Positions 1 through 5,858 are shown, numbered from the stretch's first letter. The stretch: 6,728 nt of DNA from Acidobacteriota bacterium (GCA_023415725.1 JAEZJR010000253.1:1-6728); one strand, 5' to 3'. The notes: a model not told the origin generated them from the sequence alone. Numbers and translations: made by a program.

Positions 1-1
1 G

Positions 2-517
2 TTCGTCGCGATGGACACGATGAACTTCTGGATCTCGTCGATGAAGGAAGCCGTGATCGAGTCGATCAAGGTGGTCGACTGCATCATCATCAACGACGCC
101 GAGGCTCGTCAGCTAACCGAAGAACCCAGCATCTACAAGGCCGCCCGTTCCATTATGGATCTCGGCCTTAAAGCGGTCGTGATCAAACGCGGCGAATACG
201 GCGCGACGCTGTTCACGAAGGACGGCTACTTCGCGACGCCGGCTTACCCGCTCGAGAGCGTCTTCGACCCGACCGGTGCTGGTGATACCTTCGCCGGCGG
301 CTTCATGGGCTACCTCGCCGCGCAGAACGAGATCAACGACGACACGATGCGCCGGGCGATGGTTTATGGTTCGGTGATGGCATCGTTCAACGTCGAGAAA
401 TTCGGAACCGAACGCGTCGATGCCCTCGATTACCCGGAGATCAACGAGAGGTTCAGGGCATTCAAACGGATGACTCATTTCGACGATATCCCGTTCGAGC
501 GTGCCTCGGCGGCTTAG
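2..517 (+). CDS. PfkB-family carbohydrate/nucleoside kinase, C-terminal part (5' end outside window)
   Basis: The reading frame is already open at base 2 (Phe-Val-Ala before the first Met at 11), so the gene starts upstream and about the last 171 residues are seen. The PfkB second signature DPTGAGDTFAGG lies at about 266-301; the Asp of GAGD (284-286) is the expected catalytic base that activates the substrate hydroxyl, and the GAG turn forms the anion hole. An upstream stretch with IIINDAEARQLTEE matches the 'N..E...L' region common in ribokinase-like enzymes. The family transfers phosphate from ATP to a sugar or nucleoside in the cytosol. The substrate cannot be told because the N-terminal half, which carries the lid and sugar-binding residues, is absent. 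The stop is TAG at 515-517, 24 bp before the next + strand gene, so it is probably first or early in a transcript running to fabI. Family call is firm; specificity is unknown. Confidence 0.9.
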   Translation, partial: FVAMDTMNFWISSMKEAVIESIKVVDCIIINDAEARQLTEEPSIYKAARSIMDLGLKAVVIKRGEYGATLFTKDGYFATPAYPLESVFDPTGAGDTFAGGFMGYLAAQNEINDDTMRRAMVYGSVMASFNVEKFGTERVDALDYPEINERFRAFKRMTHFDDIPFERASAA

Positions 518-541
518 AACATACGCGGCTCTTCCCCCGGC

Positions 542-1294
542 ATGGCGCAGCAACTTGAAAATTCACTCGATCGGTTTGCGCCGCGGCAGGCAGGTTCCCT
601 AACGCCCCTGCTCGCGGCCGCCGTTGGGGTCCTGCTTTTTGCGGGTGAGATCGTTTCGCTCGCGTCCGGGGCTTACGTTACGGCGGCGATCCTGGCGGCC
701 ACGCTGGTGGGGTTTTGGGGGTTAGCCTACTTTTCACTTCGCTACCAGAAGCGGCTTCTCGGCAACCGGGCGGCCGGTTGGCTCGATTGGGAAACTGCCC
801 TACCCGATGTCCAGCGTCAGAACCTGAACATCGCCGTCTCCGAGATCGCCAGGGCCCTGAAAGCCGAATCGACCGAAGACCTGCGAATGCCGCTGATCGT
901 CGCGGTCGACCTCGCCCTGCGGCAGATACAGCAGGACGAAGGCGTTCCCGTCCTCCGGCACGTCGGTGTCGCGGGGGTGCCGTTCGACGCGGTATTTGTG
1001 AAAGGGGACGTGCTGGTGTGCGGCGAGGTTTCGTTCCTCGCGTCGCCCGAACTTCCGCAGGAACGGGTCGTCGCGATGATGAAAAAGATCGCAGCGGTGA
1101 AGCGTTCGGTCGCGGCGATGAATATCGGCCTGAGCGTCCGACTCATGGTCGCGATAGTCACGCAGATGGCCGAGGAAGACGCTGCCAAGCTTCGCGGGTC
1201 GTTGAGCACCTCCCGCTTCTCCGCTACCCCGACCGACATCGACATCCGCCTGATGGATTTCGAAGAATTGCAGCGGACGTATATTAGCGAATAG
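542..1294 (+). CDS. Membrane-anchored protein of unknown function, possible degenerate PD-(D/E)XK-like domain
   Basis: I do not recognise this 250-residue protein. Two hydrophobic segments, about residues 20-42 and 44-66, form a likely membrane hairpin, followed by a basic patch (RYQKRLLGNR, 67-76) that would put the rest in the cytoplasm by the positive-inside rule. The soluble part has a helix (about 95-132), then VPVLRHVGVAGVPFDAVFVKGDVLVCGEVSF (in two pieces, 135-150 and 151-165). The order helix, strand, Asp149, strand, Glu162-Val-Ser resembles the core of PD-(D/E)XK nuclease folds, where Glu-X-Lys is normal; here Lys is replaced by Ser164. That likeness is inference from pattern only. 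The C-terminal third has helices rich in Met, Ala and Lys and ends DIDIRLMDFEELQRTYISE-like. No strong Shine-Dalgarno precedes ATG 542. It lies 24 bp after the kinase and 2 bp before fabI, so it is probably co-transcribed with both. Confidence 0.8.
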   Translation: MAQQLENSLDRFAPRQAGSLTPLLAAAVGVLLFAGEIVSLASGAYVTAAILAATLVGFWGLAYFSLRYQKRLLGNRAAGWLDWETALPDVQRQNLNIAVSEIARALKAESTEDLRMPLIVAVDLALRQIQQDEGVPVLRHVGVAGVPFDAVFVKGDVLVCGEVSFLASPELPQERVVAMMKKIAAVKRSVAAMNIGLSVRLMVAIVTQMAEEDAAKLRGSLSTSRFSATPTDIDIRLMDFEELQRTYISE

Positions 1295-1296
1295 AA

Positions 1297-2064
1297 ATGA
1301 ATATGCTTGAGAACAAAGTAGGAATGATCTTCGGCGTCGCGAACAAGCGTTCGATCGCGTGGGCGTGTGCCGAGGCCGCTTCGAACCACGGCGCAACGCT
1401 TGCCTTCACATACCAAGGCGAGCGACTCAAGGAAAACGTAGAAAAGCTCGCCGGCGAACTCCCCGATTCACTGATCGTCCCGTGCGACGTGACCGATCAG
1501 GCGAGCGTCGATGCCGCATTCGCCGCGGTCGCCGAAAAATACGGCAAGCTCGATTTCCTCGTCCACTCGATCGCCTTCGCCCCGAAAGAAGCGCTCGAAG
1601 GTGAGTTCGTCACCACCACCCGCGAGGCGTTCCGAACCGCGCTGGAGATCAGCGCATTCTCGCTTACCCAGGTTGCTCTCGCTGCCGCCCCGCTGATGAA
1701 GGAGGGCGGAAGCATCGTCACGATGTCCTATTACGGAGCGGAAAAGGTCGTTCAGAACTACAACGTGATGGGCGTCGCAAAGGCCGCACTGGAGTCTTCC
1801 GTTCGCTACCTTGCCTCCGACCTCGGCAAGCAGAACATCCGCGTCAACGCGATCAGCGCGGGCCCGATAAACACCCTCTCCGCCCGAGGCGTGAAAAACA
1901 TGGGCTCGCTCCTCGGCTATGTCGGCGAAAGATCCCCACTCAAACGCAACGTCACCGCACAGGAAGTCGGCAACACATCCCTCTTCCTCGTCAGCGACCT
2001 AGCCTCCGGCATCACCGGCGAGACGATCTACGTGGACTGCGGATACAACATCATGGGCATCTAG
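1297..2064 (+). CDS. fabI: Enoyl-[acyl-carrier-protein] reductase (NADH), FabI type
   Basis: FabI carries out the last reduction of each fatty-acid elongation cycle, turning trans-2-enoyl-ACP into acyl-ACP with NAD(P)H in the cytosol. At 255 residues it has the usual length. It shows the FabI form of the Rossmann nucleotide motif, GVANKRSIAWA (13-23), CDVTD at 63-67, LVHSIAFAP (88-96), and the catalytic Y-x6-K of the family: Tyr155 in NYNVMG and Lys162, with Tyr145 in SYYGAE at the site of E. coli Tyr146. RVNAISAGPI (182-191) and the C-terminal YVDCGYNIMG also fit. Residue 93, where changes in E. coli Gly93 affect triclosan binding, is Ala here, a common natural variant as I recall. ATG 1297 follows the previous stop by 2 bp without a clear Shine-Dalgarno, so translation is probably coupled; ATG 1303 is an alternative start. 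The stop TAG shares its last base with the left RAYT-associated repeat. Confidence 0.97.
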   Translation: MNMLENKVGMIFGVANKRSIAWACAEAASNHGATLAFTYQGERLKENVEKLAGELPDSLIVPCDVTDQASVDAAFAAVAEKYGKLDFLVHSIAFAPKEALEGEFVTTTREAFRTALEISAFSLTQVALAAAPLMKEGGSIVTMSYYGAEKVVQNYNVMGVAKAALESSVRYLASDLGKQNIRVNAISAGPINTLSARGVKNMGSLLGYVGERSPLKRNVTAQEVGNTSLFLVSDLASGITGETIYVDCGYNIMGI

Positions 2065-2089
2065 TTTTGAGTTCCACCTTTAGGTGGCC
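2064..2089 (+). repeat. Left REP-like repeat with hairpin
   Basis: The repeat begins GTTTTGAGTTCCA and continues into a hairpin with stem CCACCT (2074-2079), loop TT, and AGGTGG (2082-2087). It matches the reverse complement of 2763-2788 at 23 of 26 positions. An additional outer stem, TTGAGTT (2067-2073) with AACTCAA (2092-2098), closes around the same hairpin with a 4-base CCCC bulge (2088-2091), giving a long bulged palindrome found on this side only. It begins on the final base of the fabI stop, so it would also form an RNA hairpin at the 3' end of the fabI reading frame. Confidence 0.8.
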
Positions 2090-2119
2090 CCAACTCAACC
2101 ACCAAGCACCGTCAAATCC

Positions 2120-2123
2120 AGGA
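2120..2123 (+). promoter_or_regulatory. Shine-Dalgarno AGGA that sets the RAYT start
   Basis: AGGA stands 5 bases before ATG 2129 and is the only reasonable ribosome-binding site near the RAYT 5' end. The other candidate starts are GTG 2084, which lies inside the left repeat hairpin, and ATG 2123, which overlaps this site. The choice is consistent with the protein, which begins MYYWRTLS and soon enters conserved sequence. Confidence 0.5.
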
Positions 2124-2128
2124 TGGAG

Positions 2129-2731
2129 ATGTATTACTGGAGAACCCTCTCAGAAAAGCAACGTGAGGATGAAAGGGAGCACCGGCGAACCCAGCGTTAC
2201 CCTAAGCATTCCTTACCTCACTTTGATCGAGAAGGGGATTGCCAGTATCTACTTTCAGCCGCATGTTACGAACACGCCCCGGTGATCGGGGCAACCGCGT
2301 CCCGTATGACTGAGTTCGAGGCTGATCTCTTGAGAGTTTGTGGGGAGCTATCAAGCGATATTTACGCCTGGTGCATCCTGCCTAATCATTATCACGTGTT
2401 GTTAAGAACTGAGTTGATGAAGAAGCTCCGTGAGCAAATCGGAAAACTGCACGGCAGCACTTCATTTCGTTGGAACGGCGAGGACGATCGCCGCGGACGC
2501 ACGGTATGGCGGAACTGTTTCGAGAGGGCGATGAAGACTCCACGCCATTATTTCGCGACCTTCAATTACGTGATGAACAACGCGGTGCATCACGGATACG
2601 TCGACAAGTGGCAGGAATGGCCCTGGTCCAACGCGGCTGCATACCTGCAAAGCGTTGGAGCGGAAGGAGCGGCCAGACGCTGGCGCGAGTACCCGGTTCT
2701 CGATTACGGCTCGAAGTGGGATAATTTCTAG
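2129..2731 (+). CDS. REP-associated tyrosine transposase (RAYT), HUH/Y1 family
   Basis: This 200-residue protein belongs to the IS200-like Y1 transposases of the RAYT branch, which cut and join single-stranded DNA at REP hairpins through a covalent tyrosine-DNA link. The HUH metal motif is in ILPNHYHVLL: His87-Tyr88-His89. The second hallmark is TVWRNCFERAMKT (125-137), followed by NYVMNNAVHHGYV (146-158), with Tyr147 as likely nucleophile and Asn151 four residues later at the place of the third metal ligand in this family. EWPWSNAAAY (163-172) is the RAYT version of 'WPWSS...Y'. The N-terminus has a charged stretch (KQREDEREHRRTQRY) before FDREGDCQYLLSAACYEHAP. All key residues are present and the frame is unbroken, so it looks functional. 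G+C is about 50% in 2161-2280 plus 2341-2460, against about 62% in 1501-1620 of fabI. It is flanked by inverted hairpin repeats, the expected substrate. Confidence 0.92.
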   Translation: MYYWRTLSEKQREDEREHRRTQRYPKHSLPHFDREGDCQYLLSAACYEHAPVIGATASRMTEFEADLLRVCGELSSDIYAWCILPNHYHVLLRTELMKKLREQIGKLHGSTSFRWNGEDDRRGRTVWRNCFERAMKTPRHYFATFNYVMNNAVHHGYVDKWQEWPWSNAAAYLQSVGAEGAARRWREYPVLDYGSKWDNF

Positions 2732-2751
2732 TTCAAATTAACATTGTTCCC

Positions 2752-2767
2752 TGGCCGCAACCGGCCA
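2752..2767. repeat. Extra hairpin on the inner side of the right repeat
   Basis: TGGCCG (2752-2757), loop CAAC, CGGCCA (2762-2767) form a 6-bp G+C-rich stem. It overlaps the inner edge of the right repeat, whose own hairpin starts at 2765, so the two structures compete for 2765-2767. It follows the RAYT stop by 20 bases but no T-tract follows, so it is a poor simple terminator. The left end has no equal; there the extra pairing is the TTGAGTT/AACTCAA stem instead. Confidence 0.55.
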
Positions 2768-2788
2768 ACTGAAGTTGGAACTCAAAAC
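2763..2788 (-). repeat. Right REP-like repeat (inverted copy) with hairpin
   Basis: Read on the - strand, it begins GTTTTGAGTTCCA like the left copy. On the + strand its hairpin is CCAACT (2765-2770), loop GA, AGTTGG (2773-2778). Relative to the left copy three bases differ: one in the loop, and two that together change a C-G pair into an A-T pair, so pairing is kept. It ends 3 bases before ATG 2792 of the LOG gene and therefore fills that gene's leader and replaces any usual Shine-Dalgarno sequence. Confidence 0.8.
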
Positions 2789-2791
2789 AAG

Positions 2792-3613
2792 ATGGCTGAA
2801 ACTGACGCAAACAAGCCCAAGAAGAAGAAAGACGCCGCGAAGCCCGCAGAACCGGAGACCGTAGCGGAGGCGAAGGAGCGCGAGCGAATTCCGACGTATT
2901 GGCAGCTCACCGACGACGAGGTGCTGCTGCGCTCGCCGGAGCCGGACGACAGCTATAAGACCTCCGATTCCTGGCGGGTCTTCCGGATCATGGGCGAATT
3001 CGTCGACGGATTCGATAATCTTGCCACCATAACCCGAGGCGTTTCGATCTTCGGCTCGGCCCGCAGCCGCGAGGGCGACGAGATGTACACCGCCGCACAA
3101 GAGACGGGCCGTTTGCTGGCCAAAGCGGGATTCGAGGTGATCACCGGCGGCGGCCCGGGAATCATGGAGGCCGGCAATCGCGGGGCGTATGAGGCGGGAA
3201 AGGTATCGGTCGGATGCAATATCGAGCTGCCGTTTGAACAGAGCGCCAACCCCTACCAGACCAAGTCGCTTTCGTTCAAATACTTCTTCGTCCGAAAGAC
3301 GATGTTCATCAAATACAGCAACGCCTACATCATCTTCCCCGGTGGGTTCGGCACGCTGGACGAACTGTTCGAGGCGTTGACGCTGATCCAGACCAAAAAG
3401 ATCCGCAATTTCCCCGTCGTACTGTTCGGCTCGCAGTACTGGCAGGGTATGCTGCAGTGGATCACCTCGACCATGCTGCACGAGCGATACATCAACGAAG
3501 AGGACCTGCAGCTCATGCACCTTACCGATTCACCGGAAGAAGCGGTGAACTTCATCGTAAAGATCCTTGGGATTCCGGAAGAAAAGGAAAAGCCTCAGCG
3601 CAAGAAAAGGTGA
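2792..3613 (+). CDS. LOG-family protein (TIGR00730-like), probable nucleoside 5'-monophosphate phosphoribohydrolase
   Basis: The 273-residue protein has the LOG Rossmann fold, long mislabelled as lysine decarboxylase. Members cleave cytokinin riboside monophosphates or related nucleotides into free base and ribose 5-phosphate; the bacterial substrate is often unknown. Visible motifs are GVSIFGSAR (83-91), GGGPGIMEAGNRGAYEAG (119-136), SFKYFFVRKTMF (161-172) with the conserved Arg168-Lys169, and the signature PGGFGTLDE (183-191), where Glu191 is the likely catalytic acid. Before the domain lies a low-complexity Lys/Ala/Glu-rich tail of about 30 residues, and the protein ends EKEKPQRKKR; both are charged and probably disordered. 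I chose ATG 2792 over the in-frame TTG 2744 because the bases between are the right RAYT repeat. No Shine-Dalgarno is seen in the leader ACTCAAAACAAG. Its last 19 bp overlap the end of convergent cutA. Confidence 0.9.
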   Translation: MAETDANKPKKKKDAAKPAEPETVAEAKERERIPTYWQLTDDEVLLRSPEPDDSYKTSDSWRVFRIMGEFVDGFDNLATITRGVSIFGSARSREGDEMYTAAQETGRLLAKAGFEVITGGGPGIMEAGNRGAYEAGKVSVGCNIELPFEQSANPYQTKSLSFKYFFVRKTMFIKYSNAYIIFPGGFGTLDELFEALTLIQTKKIRNFPVVLFGSQYWQGMLQWITSTMLHERYINEEDLQLMHLTDSPEEAVNFIVKILGIPEEKEKPQRKKR

Positions 3614-3909
3614 TCTCCGAGCCACTTGGCGTAACCCTGTGAGACATTCTCCGCCCGCACCGCCGCGATCTCCGGCACGTCGTAGCTGTGGTTTGCGAGG
3701 ATGTGCGCCTCCACCTCGGCGTACTTCTCTTCCGCCGTCTTGATCAGCAAAAGGTGCTCCGCCTCCCTCTGCACCGCGCCTTCCCAAATATAGAACGATG
3801 TCATCGGCGGCAGAACCTGCACACAGGCTGCCAACCGCGCCTCTACCATCCCCCTCGCCATCCCTTCCGCCTTTTCCAGGGAATCTATAGCCGTCATCAC
3901 TATCAACAT
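3595..3909 (-). CDS. cutA: CutA1 divalent-cation tolerance protein
   Basis: CutA1 is a small, very stable cytosolic trimer of ferredoxin-like fold, linked in E. coli to copper tolerance, though its real role is unsettled. The 104-residue product has the family layout: an opening strand MLIVMTAIDS, helix with EKAEGMARGMVEARLAACVQ (in two parts, residues 12-31), then FYIWEGAVQREAEHLLLIKT (39-58), where the Trp-Glu-Gly and Lys-Thr are typical, and the conserved HSYDVPEI (74-81). YAKWLGD near the end matches the usual 'Y..W'. ATG 3909 is preferred; GTG 3918 would add Met-Ser-His, and a weak GAG lies just before the ATG. Length matches the 100-115 residues usual for the family. It runs convergent to the LOG gene and overlaps it by 19 bp, and is divergent from the dehydrogenase, with 141 bp between their starts. 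Confidence 0.95.
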   Translation of the reverse strand: MLIVMTAIDSLEKAEGMARGMVEARLAACVQVLPPMTSFYIWEGAVQREAEHLLLIKTAEEKYAEVEAHILANHSYDVPEIAAVRAENVSQGYAKWLGDHLFLR

Positions 3910-4050
3910 ATGGCTCACAGTTTACGGGTGACGCGGCCTAAGGTCTATACTTCCTGTTCCGATACCCTGCATGCCCTATCCCGAAATCCGACTCCACGTG
4001 TACTCCGTAAGACATAATTCAGGCCAGCCAGGCAGCAGGTTAAATTGGTA

Positions 4051-4782
4051 ATGGCAAAGATATTCATCACAGGATCGGCGGACGGTCTCGGACAACTGGC
4101 GGCAAAGGAACTGATCGCGCGGGGTCACCAGGTCGTGCTTCACGCACGCGATGAGAAGAGGGGCAAAGAGGCGATAAACAAGGTTCCCGGCGCTGATGGC
4201 ATCGTGACCGCCGATCTCGCCAGCATCGATGAGACCGTGCAGCTTGCTTCAAACGTGAATGCTCTTGGTCGATTCGACGTTGTCATCCACAATGCCGGCG
4301 TTTACGCCGCAGCGCCCAACGATATTTTCGCGGTTAACACTCTGGCGCCCTATATCCTGACCTGCCTGATACAACGGCCGGAACGACTCATCTACCTCAG
4401 TTCCGGGATGCACGAGCAAGGGCATGCAAAATTGGACAGCTTCAAGTCCGGCGTGAACCAAATAGATTATTCCGACTCGAAACTCCACGTGGTGATGCTC
4501 GCCAAGGCTGTCGCACGAAAATGGCCCGACGTCTACGCCAACGCTCTCGATCCCGGTTGGGTGCCGACGAAAATGGGCGGCCCCGGAGCGACAGACAGTC
4601 TCGAAAGCGGTTACGAAACCCAGGTGTGGCTTGCCGTAAGCGACGATCCGGAGGTCAAAGTCAGCGGACGCTACTTCCACCACAAGAAGGAGGAGCGAGC
4701 CAACCCCGAAGCGGACGATGTAGAATTGCAGAATAGGTTTATAAGTTTGTGCGAAGAGATCACTGGAATAACTCTTCCATAA
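4051..4782 (+). CDS. Short-chain dehydrogenase/reductase (SDR), NAD(P)-dependent
   Basis: A 243-residue classical SDR with an NAD(P)-binding Rossmann fold. Visible landmarks are TGSADGLG (7-14, the TGxxxGxG cofactor loop), HARDEKRG (31-38, where Arg after the second strand suggests NADPH preference), ADLAS (54-58), HNAGVY (80-85), Asn96 in VNTLAP, Ser118 in YLSSG, and Tyr140-x3-Lys144 in YSDSK: the full Asn-Ser-Tyr-Lys catalytic set. DPGWVPTKMGG (168-178) is the usual Pro-Gly loop after strand six. It resembles the retinol-dehydrogenase/protochlorophyllide-reductase-like SDRs, but the substrate cannot be told. ATG 4051 is taken; TTG 4045 would add two residues. AGGT at 4037-4040 is a weak ribosome site about 10 bases ahead. 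The aldo/keto reductase follows after 55 bp on the same strand, so a shared transcript for two carbonyl reductases is possible. Confidence 0.92.
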   Translation: MAKIFITGSADGLGQLAAKELIARGHQVVLHARDEKRGKEAINKVPGADGIVTADLASIDETVQLASNVNALGRFDVVIHNAGVYAAAPNDIFAVNTLAPYILTCLIQRPERLIYLSSGMHEQGHAKLDSFKSGVNQIDYSDSKLHVVMLAKAVARKWPDVYANALDPGWVPTKMGGPGATDSLESGYETQVWLAVSDDPEVKVSGRYFHHKKEERANPEADDVELQNRFISLCEEITGITLP

Positions 4783-4822
4783 TTACGATTGGGCGAAGAT
4801 GGTCCGGTAATGTCCTAATAAT

Positions 4823-4829
4823 AAGGGGG
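4823..4829 (+). promoter_or_regulatory. Strong Shine-Dalgarno before the aldo/keto reductase
   Basis: AAGGGGG ends 8 bases before ATG 4838. It is the clearest ribosome-binding site in the window, fixes this start, and suggests efficient independent translation of the reductase even if it shares a transcript with the upstream dehydrogenase. Confidence 0.65.
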
Positions 4830-4837
4830 CAAACAAG

Positions 4838-5836
4838 ATGCAAAAGCGAAAACTGGGGAAAAGCAGTTTAGAGGTATCGGAGATCGGGCTCGGATGCATG
4901 GGCATCAGCTTCGGGCTCGGGCCGGGGCTCAAGAAGAGTGAGGGGGTCGCGCTGATTCGTGCGGCCTACGAACGCGGCGTGACGTTCTTCGACACGGCGG
5001 AAGTTTACGGACCGTGGGTGAACGAGGAGGTGGTGGGTGAAGCTCTGGAGCCGTTCCGTGACGAGGCAATCATCGCGACAAAGTTCGGTTTCAACATCGA
5101 CGCGGAAGGTAAACAGCAGCAGGACCCGCCGCTGAACAGCCGTCCCGAGCGGATCCGTGAAGTCGCCGAGGCTTCCCTCCGGCGGCTGCGGACGGACCGG
5201 ATCGACCTCTTCTACCAACACCGCGTCGACCCGGCCGTGCCGATCGAGGACGTGGCGGGAACGATAAAGGAATTGATGGGCGAGGGCAAGGTGCTGCATT
5301 GGGGCCTGTCCGAAGCGGGCGTCCAGGTGATCCGCCGGGCCCATGCGGTGCAACCTGTCGCGGCCCTGCAGAACGAATATTCGCTATGGTGGCGTGAACC
5401 GGAACAGGAGATCCTGCCTGCGCTCCAGGAACTCGGCATCGGGTTCGTCCCATTCAGCCCGCTCGGGAAAGGCTTCCTGACCGGGAAGATCGACCAGAAC
5501 ACCGAGTTCACCCCGAACGACTTCCGCAACACCGTGCCGCGATTCTCCGAGGAGAACCGCAAAGCGAACCTCGCTCTCGTGGAGCGGATCGGCCAATTCG
5601 CGCAAAGCAAAGGTGCAACGCCCGCCCAGATCGCCCTTGCATGGGTGCTGGCCCAGAAAGACTGGATCGTCCCGATACCGGGCACCACCAAACTGCACCG
5701 ACTGGAGGAAAACCTCGGCGCCGCTGATGTAGAACTGACCGCCGATGACCTGCGTGAACTGAACGAGTTGACCTCCCAGATCGCGATCCAGGGGAATCGT
5801 TACAGCGAAGGCGGGATGAAGATGATCAACAGGTAG
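4838..5836 (+). CDS. Aldo/keto reductase, NADPH-dependent oxidoreductase
   Basis: A complete 332-residue AKR of (beta/alpha)8-barrel type, which reduces aldehydes or ketones to alcohols with NADPH in the cytosol. The N-terminal RKLGKSSLEVSEIGLGCMG (4-22) is typical of the large AKR branch near YakC/AKR13-type and voltage-channel beta-like enzymes. The catalytic tetrad is complete: Asp52 and Tyr57 in FFDTAEVYG (50-58), Lys82 in IATKFGF, and His128 in LFYQHRVD. QNEYSLWWREPE (178-189) and FSPLGKGFLTGK (206-217) form the cofactor region, and IPGTTKLHRLEENLGA (280-295) is the conserved NADPH-phosphate/adenine-binding loop. TADDLRELNEL follows as the C-terminal helix. Substrate is not predictable. 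It is 55 bp after the dehydrogenase and is followed by two hairpins that separate it from the convergent peptidase. Confidence 0.95.
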   Translation: MQKRKLGKSSLEVSEIGLGCMGISFGLGPGLKKSEGVALIRAAYERGVTFFDTAEVYGPWVNEEVVGEALEPFRDEAIIATKFGFNIDAEGKQQQDPPLNSRPERIREVAEASLRRLRTDRIDLFYQHRVDPAVPIEDVAGTIKELMGEGKVLHWGLSEAGVQVIRRAHAVQPVAALQNEYSLWWREPEQEILPALQELGIGFVPFSPLGKGFLTGKIDQNTEFTPNDFRNTVPRFSEENRKANLALVERIGQFAQSKGATPAQIALAWVLAQKDWIVPIPGTTKLHRLEENLGAADVELTADDLRELNELTSQIAIQGNRYSEGGMKMINR

Positions 5837-5858
5837 ATCGACACCGGAAAAGAGAAAG

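Larger units (their letters stand above)
2064..2788 (+). mobile_element. REP-RAYT-type unit: Y1 transposase gene bracketed by inverted hairpin repeats
   Basis: A 725-bp block holds one RAYT gene between two 26-nt repeats in opposite orientation (2064-2089 and 2763-2788, 23 of 26 positions identical when one is reverse-complemented). The outer 13 bases, GTTTTGAGTTCCA, are identical, and each repeat then folds into a 6-bp hairpin. In known REPtrons a RAYT gene is flanked by inverted REP copies in this way; the enzyme binds and cuts such hairpins as single-stranded DNA. The unit starts on the last base of the fabI stop codon and ends 3 bases before the next ATG. No convincing target duplication is seen, as expected for HUH enzymes. 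Base content inside the gene is lower in G+C than in neighbours. Whether it is mobile, or a domesticated gene serving scattered repeats, cannot be told from one copy. Confidence 0.75.

Noticed and set aside
113..553. Long - strand frame opposite the kinase
   Set aside because: Antisense shadow of a clear PfkB gene in high-G+C sequence; no domain or ribosome site.
2084..2128. Longer RAYT N-terminus from GTG 2084, and an overlapping + frame 2067-2285
   Set aside because: Both begin inside the left repeat hairpin; the bases before 2129 encode no family-like sequence, and ATG 2129 has AGGA at proper distance.
2060..2733. TCTAGTT at 2060-2066 and 2727-2733 as a target-site duplication
   Set aside because: Each contains the TAG stop of a gene, the second copy is inside the unit, and seven bases can match by chance; HUH enzymes do not normally make duplications.
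2744..2791. LOG gene start at TTG 2744
   Set aside because: The added 16 residues are a translation of the right repeat; ATG 2792 gives a normal start.
2738..3520. 260-codon - strand frame opposite the LOG gene
   Set aside because: Shadow with no family motifs, while the + frame has complete LOG signatures.
3688..4017. 109-codon + strand frame opposite cutA
   Set aside because: Antisense of a complete CutA1 protein; sequence is low in conserved features and rich in His/Arg as usual for shadows.
4013..4018. CATAAT as a -10 box for the dehydrogenase
   Set aside because: One mismatch to TATAAT, but no -35-like hexamer 16-18 bases upstream; not enough to call a promoter.
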